DNA from: Pseudaquidulcibacter saccharophilus
Lineage (GTDB): Bacteria > Pseudomonadota > Alphaproteobacteria > Caulobacterales > Aquidulcibacteraceae
NCBI RefSeq assembly: GCF_019455445.1
Contig: NZ_JAHWUS010000001.1
Coordinates: forward strand, 744,001-808,000
Reading direction: 5' to 3'
Length of the DNA stretch: 64,000 bases
Within the stretch, counting starts at the first letter, position 1, and the number at the start of each line of letters is the position of its first letter. This document shows, one piece after another, positions 54,940-62,502 of this stretch. The notes under the pieces were generated by a model, which did not search any database, was not told the DNA's origin, and saw only the letters and a list, made by a program, of their open reading frames with translations. A program made the translations under genes and the position numbers.

Positions 54940-55953
54940 ATGACAATAAAGACAATTTTGGTCACTGGTGCAACTGGTCTTTTGGGGAATAATCTTGTGC
55001 GTGAGGCTCTTGCACAGGGATTTAATGTAAAAGCAATGGTGCGAAATATCGCAAAGGCACAGCGGCAATTTAAAGATTTGCCACAGATTGAATTTGTTGA
55101 GTTTGATATGTTTAACATCAAAAAACTGGATTATGATTTTGCGGGTATTGATGCCTTATTCCATACCGCGGCATTTTTTAGGGATTCATATAAGGGCGGC
55201 ACACATTGGCAGGAACTATATGAAACCAATGTTATTGGAACCAAGATGTTGTTGCAAAAAGCCTATGACAAAGGTGTTCGCAATTATGTTCATATTTCAT
55301 CAATTGCGGTTTTAGATCGTTTTAAAAATCGAGCATCAACCGAAAAAGACCTTGCCAATATAAATAATGTTGATGATTATTATCGCAGCAAAATTTTATC
55401 AGACCGCGAGGTCAATGAATTTGCCAGTAAACATCCCGATTTAAATTATCGTTTTGTTCTGCCGGGCTGGATGCATGGGCCGGGTGATTTGGGGCCAACA
55501 TCTGCGGGGCAGATGGTTACAGACTTTCTTAAAAAGAATATTCCTGCCATTCCCCCCGGTGAGTTTTCGCTGGTTGATGCGCGTGACGTTGCAAAAATTG
55601 CCATTCTATCTCTTGAAAAAGGGCGTCAGGGTGAAAGATATCTTGCGGCTGGTTGGTCTTTGAAGATGCAAGAATTATTAATGAAACTAGAAAAGTTGAG
55701 CGGGACAAAAGCACCAACTTTTAAAGCACCAATTCCGATGCTTTTCTTGATGGCATATATTGGTGAAATTGGCGCGCGACTGTTCAAAAAGCCCGCATTA
55801 ATAAGTATTGCATCACTAAAACTGTTAATTCGTGAACAAGGCGTAATGAACTTTGACCACACCAAAACCCGAACCGAATTGGGTTTTGAATTCAGGTCAG
55901 TTGACGAAACCTTGCGCGATGAGATTGCATGGATACGCGCTAATTTTCTTTAG
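54940..55953 (+). CDS. NAD-dependent epimerase/dehydratase-family oxidoreductase (extended SDR)
   Basis: The 337-residue protein has the Rossmann motif ILVTGATGLLGNNLVREAL, ALFHTAAFFRDSYKGG, and the SDR catalytic region VHISSIAVLD with DDYYRSKILSDRE (Tyr-x3-Lys). It resembles dihydroflavonol-4-reductase/hopanoid-type SDRs. The substrate is unknown. A TTGACA element and both TetR-type operators lie just upstream, so it is the likely regulated target. Its end overlaps the convergent DUF2867 gene by 14 bases. Confidence 0.83.
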   Translation: MTIKTILVTGATGLLGNNLVREALAQGFNVKAMVRNIAKAQRQFKDLPQIEFVEFDMFNIKKLDYDFAGIDALFHTAAFFRDSYKGGTHWQELYETNVIGTKMLLQKAYDKGVRNYVHISSIAVLDRFKNRASTEKDLANINNVDDYYRSKILSDREVNEFASKHPDLNYRFVLPGWMHGPGDLGPTSAGQMVTDFLKKNIPAIPPGEFSLVDARDVAKIAILSLEKGRQGERYLAAGWSLKMQELLMKLEKLSGTKAPTFKAPIPMLFLMAYIGEIGARLFKKPALISIASLKLLIREQGVMNFDHTKTRTELGFEFRSVDETLRDEIAWIRANFL

Positions 55954-56428
55954 CAACCAAAGAAAGTGATTGTGCGACAATAAGCTTGTGAAATGGTTTG
56001 ACCATAAACAAATATGCCTTGCCCAATATATTATGGGTCTGCACATAGGTTGATGAATAAACAAATGTATTTGAATGGATATTCTCAACTTCAATAACAA
56101 TTCTGAAGTTAAGATGTTTATCATCAAAGCCCAGCACAAGCTTGTCATCACTTTTATGGACAATGGGAAACATTCCGATTGCCTTTTGGTTTTTATCTAA
56201 AGGTGCACTAGTTTTGATGCCAAATGGTGCAACTATTAAATTACGCAGAGCCATAAGAGGGGTTACCCACTTTGGACCATTTTCAATCGCAATTATTGCT
56301 GCCTGTTCTGCCGAAATTATCTTATCAGTCTTGATTACAAAACAATCTGCAAAACTATATGGTTTAAATTCAGATGCGTTGTCCCTTATTCGGATTTGCT
56401 TTACACCCGAAGTCGTTTTTGTTGACAA
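55940..56428 (-). CDS. DUF2867 family protein
   Basis: Function unknown. The protein reads SFADCFVIKTDKIISAEQAAIIAIENGPKWVTPLMALRNLIVAPFGIKT in the N-terminal half, then DKLVLGFDDKHLNFRIVIEVENIHSNTFVYSSTYVQTHNILGKAYLFMVKPFHKLIVAQSL, which is the DUF2867 pattern of a SRPBCC-like domain. I prefer the TTG at 56428 with AGGAAC upstream (162 residues). The open frame continues to 56464 without a ribosome-binding site. The adjacent convergent SDR may be a functional partner, since DUF2867 is also found fused to NAD-binding proteins. Confidence 0.65.
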   Translation of the reverse strand: MSTKTTSGVKQIRIRDNASEFKPYSFADCFVIKTDKIISAEQAAIIAIENGPKWVTPLMALRNLIVAPFGIKTSAPLDKNQKAIGMFPIVHKSDDKLVLGFDDKHLNFRIVIEVENIHSNTFVYSSTYVQTHNILGKAYLFMVKPFHKLIVAQSLSLVAKEN

Positions 56429-56516
56429 TGTTCCTAACCCCCGTTGCAAAACAATTAAAATCAATTAATTAAATTGGCAAGCTTTATAACATTTATAGCT
56501 TGTTTGGAGAGGGATT

Positions 56517-57506
56517 ATGTTGAAACGTATTTGCGCATCATTGATTGTCATTGCACTTTCTACATCCTTGCCGCAGGCTACATTTGCCAATGATAGTGAG
56601 GCGGAATTTGCGTTGGGTGGGCTAACGCTCTTGCAAAGCAAATATATTTCTATGGATTCTGAGGATTTGTTTATTTCTGCGGAATTGGTGAAGGTCTCTT
56701 ATAAGTTTACCAACAATTCTGACAAGGATATAAAAACCACGGTTTCGTTTCCTTTGCCGGCAATTCCATATGATTTCACCGATCAATATTATGAGGATTT
56801 AAACCTTCCCAATTATGATGATTTGAATTTTAAAACCCTTGTTGATGGCAAAGCTATTTCATACCGCAAGATTGTTACGGCAGAGCTGGACGGCAAAGAT
56901 ATAACCGAGGTTTTGAAAAAATATAAATTACCAATTGATTGGGTGGCACTTGTCGGAACTGGGAAAGACTGGTCTGATAGCGTTTCTGTTGAACAGATGG
57001 ACGATTTAAAAAAGCAAGGTCTTTTAAAAGAATATGATGATGGAACATTCGCCCCAACATGGTCGGCACGTACCAGCATTGTTCGTGAACAAGTTTTTCC
57101 GGCACATAAAACCATTTCGGTTGTGCATTATTATCGCCCTTTAGCGGGTGGCAGTGTTGGCGGTGCACTATCCGAATTAGACGCAAATCAAGAGTTGGCA
57201 AAAGAATATGAAACAAAATATTGCATTGATAAATCATTCTTAAACGGCTTTAAAAAAGCCGAGGCCGCAGCAATCGCCAAAGAACAATATTATTCAGAAA
57301 CCTGGCTTGGGTATGTTCTTAAATCGGGTGCAAATTGGCAGGGGCCGATTAAAGATTTCCACCTAACAATCGATAAAGGAAGCCCTAAAAATCTGGTCAG
57401 CTTTTGCATGGATGGGGTCAAGAAAACCTCATCCACAAAATTCGAAGTCTTCAAAAAAGACTTTGAACCAACCAAAGATTTAGATATTTTAATCGTTAAT
57501 TTTTAG
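56517..57506 (+). CDS. Secreted DUF4424 protein
   Basis: Function unknown. The 329-residue protein has a signal peptide (MLKRICASLIVIALSTSLPQATFA) and a beta-rich body: FALGGLTLLQSKYISMDSEDLFISAELVKVSYKFTNNSDKDIKTTVSFPLPAIPYDF, TWSARTSIVREQVFPAHKTISVVHYYRPLAGGSVGG, and KNLVSFCMDGVKKTSSTKFEVFKKDFEPTKDLDILIV. This is the DUF4424 pattern. Two Cys in the second half could form a disulfide. GGAGAGGG precedes the ATG. Its stop shares four bases (TTAG) with the convergent hydroxylase gene. Confidence 0.72.
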   Translation: MLKRICASLIVIALSTSLPQATFANDSEAEFALGGLTLLQSKYISMDSEDLFISAELVKVSYKFTNNSDKDIKTTVSFPLPAIPYDFTDQYYEDLNLPNYDDLNFKTLVDGKAISYRKIVTAELDGKDITEVLKKYKLPIDWVALVGTGKDWSDSVSVEQMDDLKKQGLLKEYDDGTFAPTWSARTSIVREQVFPAHKTISVVHYYRPLAGGSVGGALSELDANQELAKEYETKYCIDKSFLNGFKKAEAAAIAKEQYYSETWLGYVLKSGANWQGPIKDFHLTIDKGSPKNLVSFCMDGVKKTSSTKFEVFKKDFEPTKDLDILIVNF

Positions 57507-58786
57507 GCATTGCGCAATAGTTTTAACAATTGTAACGGGCGCGGTAATGGCATTGGATTCCCTGCGTGGTCATCCATTAGTTTATCCATAATCATACCCT
57601 TGATTGGTGACATTTTATCGGCAACGCGGATTAAAACCTTGCGCGCAACCTGTGCCACAGGGTGATCATTGGTATAAAGTTTCACAATGGCGGCCGTGCC
57701 AAGATATAATGGCAAGGTTGCACGTTGATGGTTGGTTTCAAACTCTTTTAATACTGCCCATGAACCTATGTCTTGACCGCGTGCCAAGGCGCTTCGTAAC
57801 GAGTTTCGTAAAAATTCAATGCCGGTAAGGCCAAAGTTAAAACCATGTGCGGTTACGGGGTGCATCCCAACCGCCGCATCACCAATTAGCGCAAAGCGTT
57901 TTGATACAAATTTGTCAGAATATACGCCCACCAGTGGGTATGGGTAACGCGCAGTAATAAGTTCCATTTTACCCAATTTATGACCAAAGTTTTCAGAGCA
58001 CCATTCGGTGTATTCTTCATCGCTTAGCGCCATAAGGCGTTTGGCCTCATCATGCTTTACGGTTACTACCATTGAACAGCAATTGTCATTTAGTGGCAAA
58101 ATCGCCATTGTGTGACCGATGTGGAAATTTTCACTTGCGATATATTCATGTGATTTTTCATGCCGCATTTTTGCGACAATCATAGTCTTTTCGAAATTAT
58201 ATTTCGATGCCGGAAGGCCAACCATATCGCGAATATCTGAAAAACGGCTGTCCGCGGCAATTAAGAGTTTTGCATCAAGTTCCGTGCCACTTTTTAATTT
58301 TACCACGACATTTTTTGGATTAATTTTTAAATCTTCAATGCCTTCATTGTCATAGATTTTTACATTGGCATCATCTTTAACGACATCAATTGCAGACTTA
58401 CGAATTTCATGGTTAGAAATAATATATGCAAGTTGTTTAGTATCATTTGAACTAAGCCCCATGAAAAATTCTTCACCAGCATTATAAACTTTGGCAGATT
58501 GAATTATTGAAATTTCTTCAGGTGCAATCCTGTCCCACATATCAAGTTCAGACATCATATGTTGTGACCGATGTGTAAGCGCAATTTCACGGCCATCATA
58601 TTTTGGTTCAAGTATTGCGTTCACGCCTTGGCGTTCAATAATTGCAACTTTTAATCCAAGTTGCGAGACCGCTTTTGCCGTTGAAAGCCCAGCCGGTCCC
58701 GCACCAACAATAATAATGTCGTATTTAACAGAAGTATTATTTTCAGATGGGGTTTTGGCGGTTTTGCGCGGTTTTGCACTGGTCAC
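57503..58786 (-). CDS. UbiH/UbiM-family FAD-dependent ubiquinone-biosynthesis hydroxylase
   Basis: This is a flavin monooxygenase that probably hydroxylates a ubiquinone precursor. The 427-residue protein shows the FAD motif DIIIVGAGPAGLSTAKAVSQLG, the second FAD site FALIGDAAVGMHPVTAHGFNFGLTGIEFLRNSL, and GREIALTHRSQHMM. The whole belongs to the UbiH/UbiF/COQ6 group. The C-terminal PIKGMIMDKLMDDHAGNPMPLPRP and the alphaproteobacterial context favour the broad-specificity UbiM branch, but I cannot separate UbiH, UbiL and UbiM by eye. The first 20 residues are an Arg/Lys-rich extension. Confidence 0.8.
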   Translation of the reverse strand: MTSAKPRKTAKTPSENNTSVKYDIIIVGAGPAGLSTAKAVSQLGLKVAIIERQGVNAILEPKYDGREIALTHRSQHMMSELDMWDRIAPEEISIIQSAKVYNAGEEFFMGLSSNDTKQLAYIISNHEIRKSAIDVVKDDANVKIYDNEGIEDLKINPKNVVVKLKSGTELDAKLLIAADSRFSDIRDMVGLPASKYNFEKTMIVAKMRHEKSHEYIASENFHIGHTMAILPLNDNCCSMVVTVKHDEAKRLMALSDEEYTEWCSENFGHKLGKMELITARYPYPLVGVYSDKFVSKRFALIGDAAVGMHPVTAHGFNFGLTGIEFLRNSLRSALARGQDIGSWAVLKEFETNHQRATLPLYLGTAAIVKLYTNDHPVAQVARKVLIRVADKMSPIKGMIMDKLMDDHAGNPMPLPRPLQLLKLLRNA

Positions 58787-59156
58787 TTTAATTGTCCTTA
58801 TTTAATGCAATTTAATATATGCCTTTTGCCCCAAATGCGACAATTTTGCCATGCGACATAGTTGCTTAGGTGGCGATGTAAATATTTCCTAGTGTTACAG
58901 TTGGTAATTGATAAATCAAAATATTCGGATATATTAAGGTAATTTTAGTTGGAATGAGTCTTGGTTGGGCGTAATGTTTTTAGCATTATTTCTGACATTT
59001 TGTCCCACCTAAAATGTTTTAAAAACAATCAGTTAATTCGAATTTGTATTTCAATTTGGGTAAATCCATTAATTAAATAATTGACAATTAATTGTTGTAC
59101 TACTAATACAACAATTAATTGTTGTATGGATAATGCAACAATATAAGGAGCGGTAG
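58787..59156. other. Intergenic region between ubiM-like gene and cyd operon
   Basis: This 370-base AT-rich gap has no convincing gene on either strand. It must hold the divergent promoters. The first 290 bases show nothing I can name beyond TTGATAAATCAA at 58908-58919, which is not an FNR box. The last 75 bases contain a TTGACA element and two related palindromes upstream of cydP. Confidence 0.6.
59081..59126. promoter_or_regulatory. cyd operon promoter with twin palindromic operators
   Basis: A perfect 20-base palindrome with half-site TACAACAATT lies at 59107-59126. A second copy with the same right half (AATTGTTGTA) and a degenerate left half lies at 59084-59099, with a 12-base perfect core at 59084-59095. 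TTGACA (59081-59086) overlaps the first copy, with TAATAC 17 bases on overlapping the second. A regulator bound here would block transcription. It is not an FNR, NsrR or Pho box. Confidence 0.65.
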
Positions 59157-59306
59157 ATGCAAGACCGTGGTTTAGTCAAAAAAATCTTTGCCGTTATTGG
59201 GGTCAAGTTGATTTTGCTTACCCTAATATGGGCGTTTTTTATTAATGACTACAAGGTCTCGGTCACGCCACAATCGGTAGAATCACATTTTTCTATCAAT
59301 AAATAA
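59157..59306 (+). CDS. cydP: Small cytochrome-bd-associated protein CydP
   Basis: This 49-residue single-span membrane protein (MQDRGLVKKIFAVIGVKLIL, LTLIWAFFINDYKVSV, ending SHFSINK) precedes cydA by 20 bases. Its position and the pattern of a basic N-terminus, one helix and a short periplasmic tail match the CydP-like small protein encoded before cydAB in several proteobacteria. AAGGAGCGGTAG gives a strong ribosome-binding site. It is the first gene after the operator pair. Confidence 0.75.
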   Translation: MQDRGLVKKIFAVIGVKLILLTLIWAFFINDYKVSVTPQSVESHFSINK

Positions 59307-59326
59307 CTCAAGAAAAGGCGATAATT

Positions 59327-60856
59327 ATGCAGGAGCATTTGGTAGATATTTCGCGGTTACAATTCGCAATTACCGCGCTTTACCATTTCTTGTTCGTACC
59401 ACTTACTTTGGGGATGACATTCATATTGGTGATTATGGAAAGCACCTATGTCATGACGGGCAAGCAAATTTATAAGGATATGACAAAATTTTGGGGCAAA
59501 CTATTTGGGATTAACTTTGCCCTTGGTGTAACTACTGGTATCACGATGGAATTCCAATTCGGCACCAATTGGGCATATTATTCGCATTATGTGGGTGACA
59601 TATTTGGTGCACCATTGGCAATCGAAGGTTTGATGGCGTTCTTTTTGGAATCAACTTTTATTGGCCTTTTCTTCTTTGGTTGGGATAAATTAAGTAAACA
59701 AAAACACCTTTTGGTGACTATTCTAATGGCGATTGCCACTAATTTATCGGCATTGTGGATTTTGATTGCCAATGGTTGGATGCAAAATCCGGTTGGTTCT
59801 GATTTCTCTTATGTAACCATGCGTATGGAAATGACCAGTTTCTGGGACGTTATTTTTAACCACGATGCGCAGGCAAAATTCGTGCATACGGTTTCCGCGG
59901 GTTATGTAACCGGTGCGATTTTTGTGCTTGCGATTTCTTCATATTATTTATTGCGTAACAAGCATGTGGAATTTGCCAAACGTTCATTCCGCATCGCGGC
60001 GGCGTTTGGTTTGGCAGCAAGCTGTTCAGTTATCGTTTTGGGTGATGAATCTGGCTATACAGTAAGTGAAGCACAAAAATCAAAAATGGCGGCACTCGAA
60101 GCCATGTGGCATACGGAAAAAGCCCCTGCGGGTTTGACGCTAGTTGCCAGTATTAATGAAAAAGCACAAAAGAATGATTGGGAAATTAAAATCCCTTATG
60201 TGCTCGGCTTAATTGGTACACGTAGTGTCGATAAAGAATTACCAGGTATCTTGGAAATCAAAGCCGAGAATAAAGAACGGATCATCAAGGGCATTACTGC
60301 GGTAAAAATGCTTGATGAGTTGCGTAAAAATCCGAAAAACCCTGAACTTGCAGCACAATTTGAAAAAGTAAAAGGTGATTTGGGTTATGGTTTATTGCTT
60401 CGTAAATATGTCACTAATATGGACGAAGTAACACCTGAAATTATTACCAAAGCCGTCAATGACACTATTCCAAAAGTTACACCAATGTTCTGGAGCTTTA
60501 GGGTGATGGTAGGTCTTGGTTTCACAATGTTATTCTTGTTCATTGCATCATTTTATTATTCGGTAAAAGGTAATTTTGCCGAAAAGAAATGGCTTTTGAC
60601 TGCTGCTACATTGGCATTGCCCTTCCCGTGGATTGCCTCCGAAGTTGGTTGGTTTGTTGCCGAATATGGTCGTCAACCATGGACAATTTACGGTGTGTTA
60701 CCAACCCATTTGTCGGTTTCCGCATTTAGTGTTGCAAATGTTTACGGTTCTTTGGCTGGCTTTATTGGCTTCTATACTTTGCTCTTGGTGGTTGAAATGT
60801 ATCTGATGATAAAATTCGCCCGCCTTGGTCCACAAAATTACGCAACTCCGCATTAA
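59327..60856 (+). CDS. cydA: Cytochrome bd ubiquinol oxidase subunit I
   Basis: CydA binds haems b558, b595 and d and oxidises ubiquinol at the inner membrane. The 509-residue protein has QFAITALYHFLFVPLTLGMTF (haem-ligand His20), FFLESTFIGLFFFGWDKLS, FVHTVSAGYVTGAIF (axial His), a long Q-loop between about residues 250 and 380, SFRVMVGLGF (Met ligand) and the GRQPWTIYGVLPT motif. The length indicates the long-Q-loop type as in E. coli. cydB begins 13 bases later. Confidence 0.97.
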   Translation: MQEHLVDISRLQFAITALYHFLFVPLTLGMTFILVIMESTYVMTGKQIYKDMTKFWGKLFGINFALGVTTGITMEFQFGTNWAYYSHYVGDIFGAPLAIEGLMAFFLESTFIGLFFFGWDKLSKQKHLLVTILMAIATNLSALWILIANGWMQNPVGSDFSYVTMRMEMTSFWDVIFNHDAQAKFVHTVSAGYVTGAIFVLAISSYYLLRNKHVEFAKRSFRIAAAFGLAASCSVIVLGDESGYTVSEAQKSKMAALEAMWHTEKAPAGLTLVASINEKAQKNDWEIKIPYVLGLIGTRSVDKELPGILEIKAENKERIIKGITAVKMLDELRKNPKNPELAAQFEKVKGDLGYGLLLRKYVTNMDEVTPEIITKAVNDTIPKVTPMFWSFRVMVGLGFTMLFLFIASFYYSVKGNFAEKKWLLTAATLALPFPWIASEVGWFVAEYGRQPWTIYGVLPTHLSVSAFSVANVYGSLAGFIGFYTLLLVVEMYLMIKFARLGPQNYATPH

Positions 60857-60869
60857 TCAGGGGATTAAA

Positions 60870-62009
60870 ATGTTAGATTATACAATTTTAAAAATTATCT
60901 GGTGGGTGTTGGTTGGTGTACTTTTAATCGGCTTTGCGATTATGGATGGTCACGATATGGGCGTTGGCACATTGCTACCATTCGTTGGAAAAGGCGATAC
61001 TGAAAGGCGTGTTGTTATCAATACCGTCGCCCCACATTGGGATGGTAATCAGGTTTGGTTTATTACTGCGGGTGGCGCGGTTTTTGCGGCGTGGCCACTT
61101 GTTTACGCTACTGCATTCTCTGGTTTTTATTGGGCAATGATGGCGGTGCTATGGTCACTATTCTTTAGACCCGTAGGTTTTGATTATCGTTCAAAGATCG
61201 AAAACAAAACTTGGCGTCAAACATGGGATATCGGTCTGTTTATTGGTGGATTTGTGCCTCCAGTAATTTTCGGCGTGGCATTTGGTAATCTTTTACAGGG
61301 TGTTCCATTCTATTTCGACAATAATCTTTTGCCGCATTATACAGGAAGCTTCTGGGCATTATTGAACCCGTTTGCATTATTGTGTGGTTTGGTTTCAAGT
61401 TCGATGATTACTTTCCACGGCGCCAATTATCTTATGCTGCGTACCGAAGGCGATATTTATAATCGCTCAAAAATTGCAGCAATGATTTTTGGACCATTGA
61501 CACTTGTTTTATTTGCCCTGGCCGGTGTTTGGTTGAAAATGGGTATAAGTGGTTATGCACTTGTTGGAAATTATGACATTGGTGCATTGCCAAACCCGCT
61601 TGATAAAACAGTTGTTCATGAGGTTGGCGCATGGATGAAAAATTATTCCGCAATGCCGATAAGTATGGCGGTTCCGGCACTTGGTTTTGCGGCAGGTCTT
61701 ATCGCAATCTTGCTTGCAAAAATGAATAAATCCGGTGCGGGTTTTGTCTTTACCTCTTTGATGATGGCAGGAATAATTGGTACCGCAGGGGTTTCAATGT
61801 TTCCATTCATTATGCCTTCGTCAACCGATCCAAAATCAAGCCTTTTGGTTTGGGATAGCGTTTCGAGCCATCTAACATTGGCGGTTATGTTCTGGGCGGC
61901 GATAATTTTTGTTCCAATCATTATCTTCTATACCTCTTGGGCATACAAAGTCATGAGTGGCAAAGTCACCAAGGAATATATCGAAGAAAACAAACACAGC
62001 GTCTATTAA
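60870..62009 (+). CDS. cydB: Cytochrome bd ubiquinol oxidase subunit II
   Basis: CydB is the structural partner of CydA. The 379-residue, eight-helix protein has WWVLVGVLLIGFAIMDGHDMGVGTLLPFVGKGDTERRVVINTVAPHWDGNQVWFITAGGAVFAAWPLVYA (the DGFD- and GNEVW-like segments) and GFVPPVIFGVAFGNLLQGVPF. The ATG at 60870 has AGGGGAT upstream; the longer frame to 60825 overlaps cydA and is not used. Confidence 0.97.
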   Translation: MLDYTILKIIWWVLVGVLLIGFAIMDGHDMGVGTLLPFVGKGDTERRVVINTVAPHWDGNQVWFITAGGAVFAAWPLVYATAFSGFYWAMMAVLWSLFFRPVGFDYRSKIENKTWRQTWDIGLFIGGFVPPVIFGVAFGNLLQGVPFYFDNNLLPHYTGSFWALLNPFALLCGLVSSSMITFHGANYLMLRTEGDIYNRSKIAAMIFGPLTLVLFALAGVWLKMGISGYALVGNYDIGALPNPLDKTVVHEVGAWMKNYSAMPISMAVPALGFAAGLIAILLAKMNKSGAGFVFTSLMMAGIIGTAGVSMFPFIMPSSTDPKSSLLVWDSVSSHLTLAVMFWAAIIFVPIIIFYTSWAYKVMSGKVTKEYIEENKHSVY

Positions 62010-62021
62010 GGAGTATTTATA

Positions 62022-62126
62022 ATGTGGTATTTCGCATGGGTTTTAGGCGTTGGCTTTGCAATTTTGTTTGCAATTTTAAACGCAATATGGGGCGAAAATG
62101 AAGAAGAACGCCGCAATTCAAAATAA
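62022..62126 (+). CDS. cydX: Cytochrome bd small subunit CydX
   Basis: This 34-residue single-span membrane protein (MWYFAWVLGVGFAILFAILN, then AIWGENEEERRNSK) matches CydX, which stabilises the haems of the bd oxidase. The M-W-Y-F-x-W start and the W-G-E motif are diagnostic. AAGGAG precedes the ATG by ten bases. It overlaps the downstream YbgE-like gene by 29 bases. Confidence 0.92.
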   Translation: MWYFAWVLGVGFAILFAILNAIWGENEEERRNSK

Positions 62127-62403
62127 CACAAAACCACCCCAAAAAGAGGGGGCGACCGGCATAAGCTGGTCGTCCCTAATCCTTGGCTTGGGGATAATGT
62201 TTTTGGGAAGTATTTACCCTTTTGTCTTTGCCAAAAACGGCGCGGTTAATCATGGCGTTTTAATGCTTTTCATGTGGGCGATGGCGGCGGGGATTATTCG
62301 TGGTGTTGGGTTCATACCATCCAACCCGATTTTGCGAATGGTGGCGTCATCATATGCGGCGTTTATCGCATTTGCATTAGCGCTTGTGCTGATGTTTGCA
62401 TAA
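62098..62403 (+). CDS. Cyd operon membrane protein, YbgE-like
   Basis: The 101-residue protein has three predicted membrane helices: SLILGLGIMFLGSIYPFVFA, GVLMLFMWAMAAGIIRGVGFIPSNPILRM and YAAFIAFALALVLMFA. The P-F-V and RGVGFIPSNPILRM segments and its place after cydX fit the YbgE/CydZ-type proteins of cyd operons, whose function is unknown. It begins inside cydX in another frame and looks translationally coupled. Confidence 0.75.
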   Translation: MKKNAAIQNNTKPPQKEGATGISWSSLILGLGIMFLGSIYPFVFAKNGAVNHGVLMLFMWAMAAGIIRGVGFIPSNPILRMVASSYAAFIAFALALVLMFA

Positions 62404-62460
62404 AAGACCGTCACAAAAACTTCACTAATTATTCGCGTATTTGCAAAACGACACCTCTAT

Positions 62461-62484
62461 CGACACCAATTAATATTGGTGTTG
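62461..62484. promoter_or_regulatory. Inverted repeat upstream of the TonB-dependent receptor gene
   Basis: The arms ACACCAAT (62463-62470) and ATTGGTGT (62475-62482) flank a four-base centre, and the outer c-g/g-t pairs extend the stem to ten. There is no T run, so an operator is more likely than a terminator. It lies 19 bases before the receptor ATG. Confidence 0.4.
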
Positions 62485-62502
62485 ATTAGGGGTAAATCAC
62501 AA

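Noticed and set aside
58908-58919. Possible FNR/FixK box (TTGATAAATCAA) upstream of the cyd operon
   Set aside because: The half-sites TTGA and TCAA are four bases apart, whereas FNR/FixK boxes need six; it is also 240 bases from cydP.
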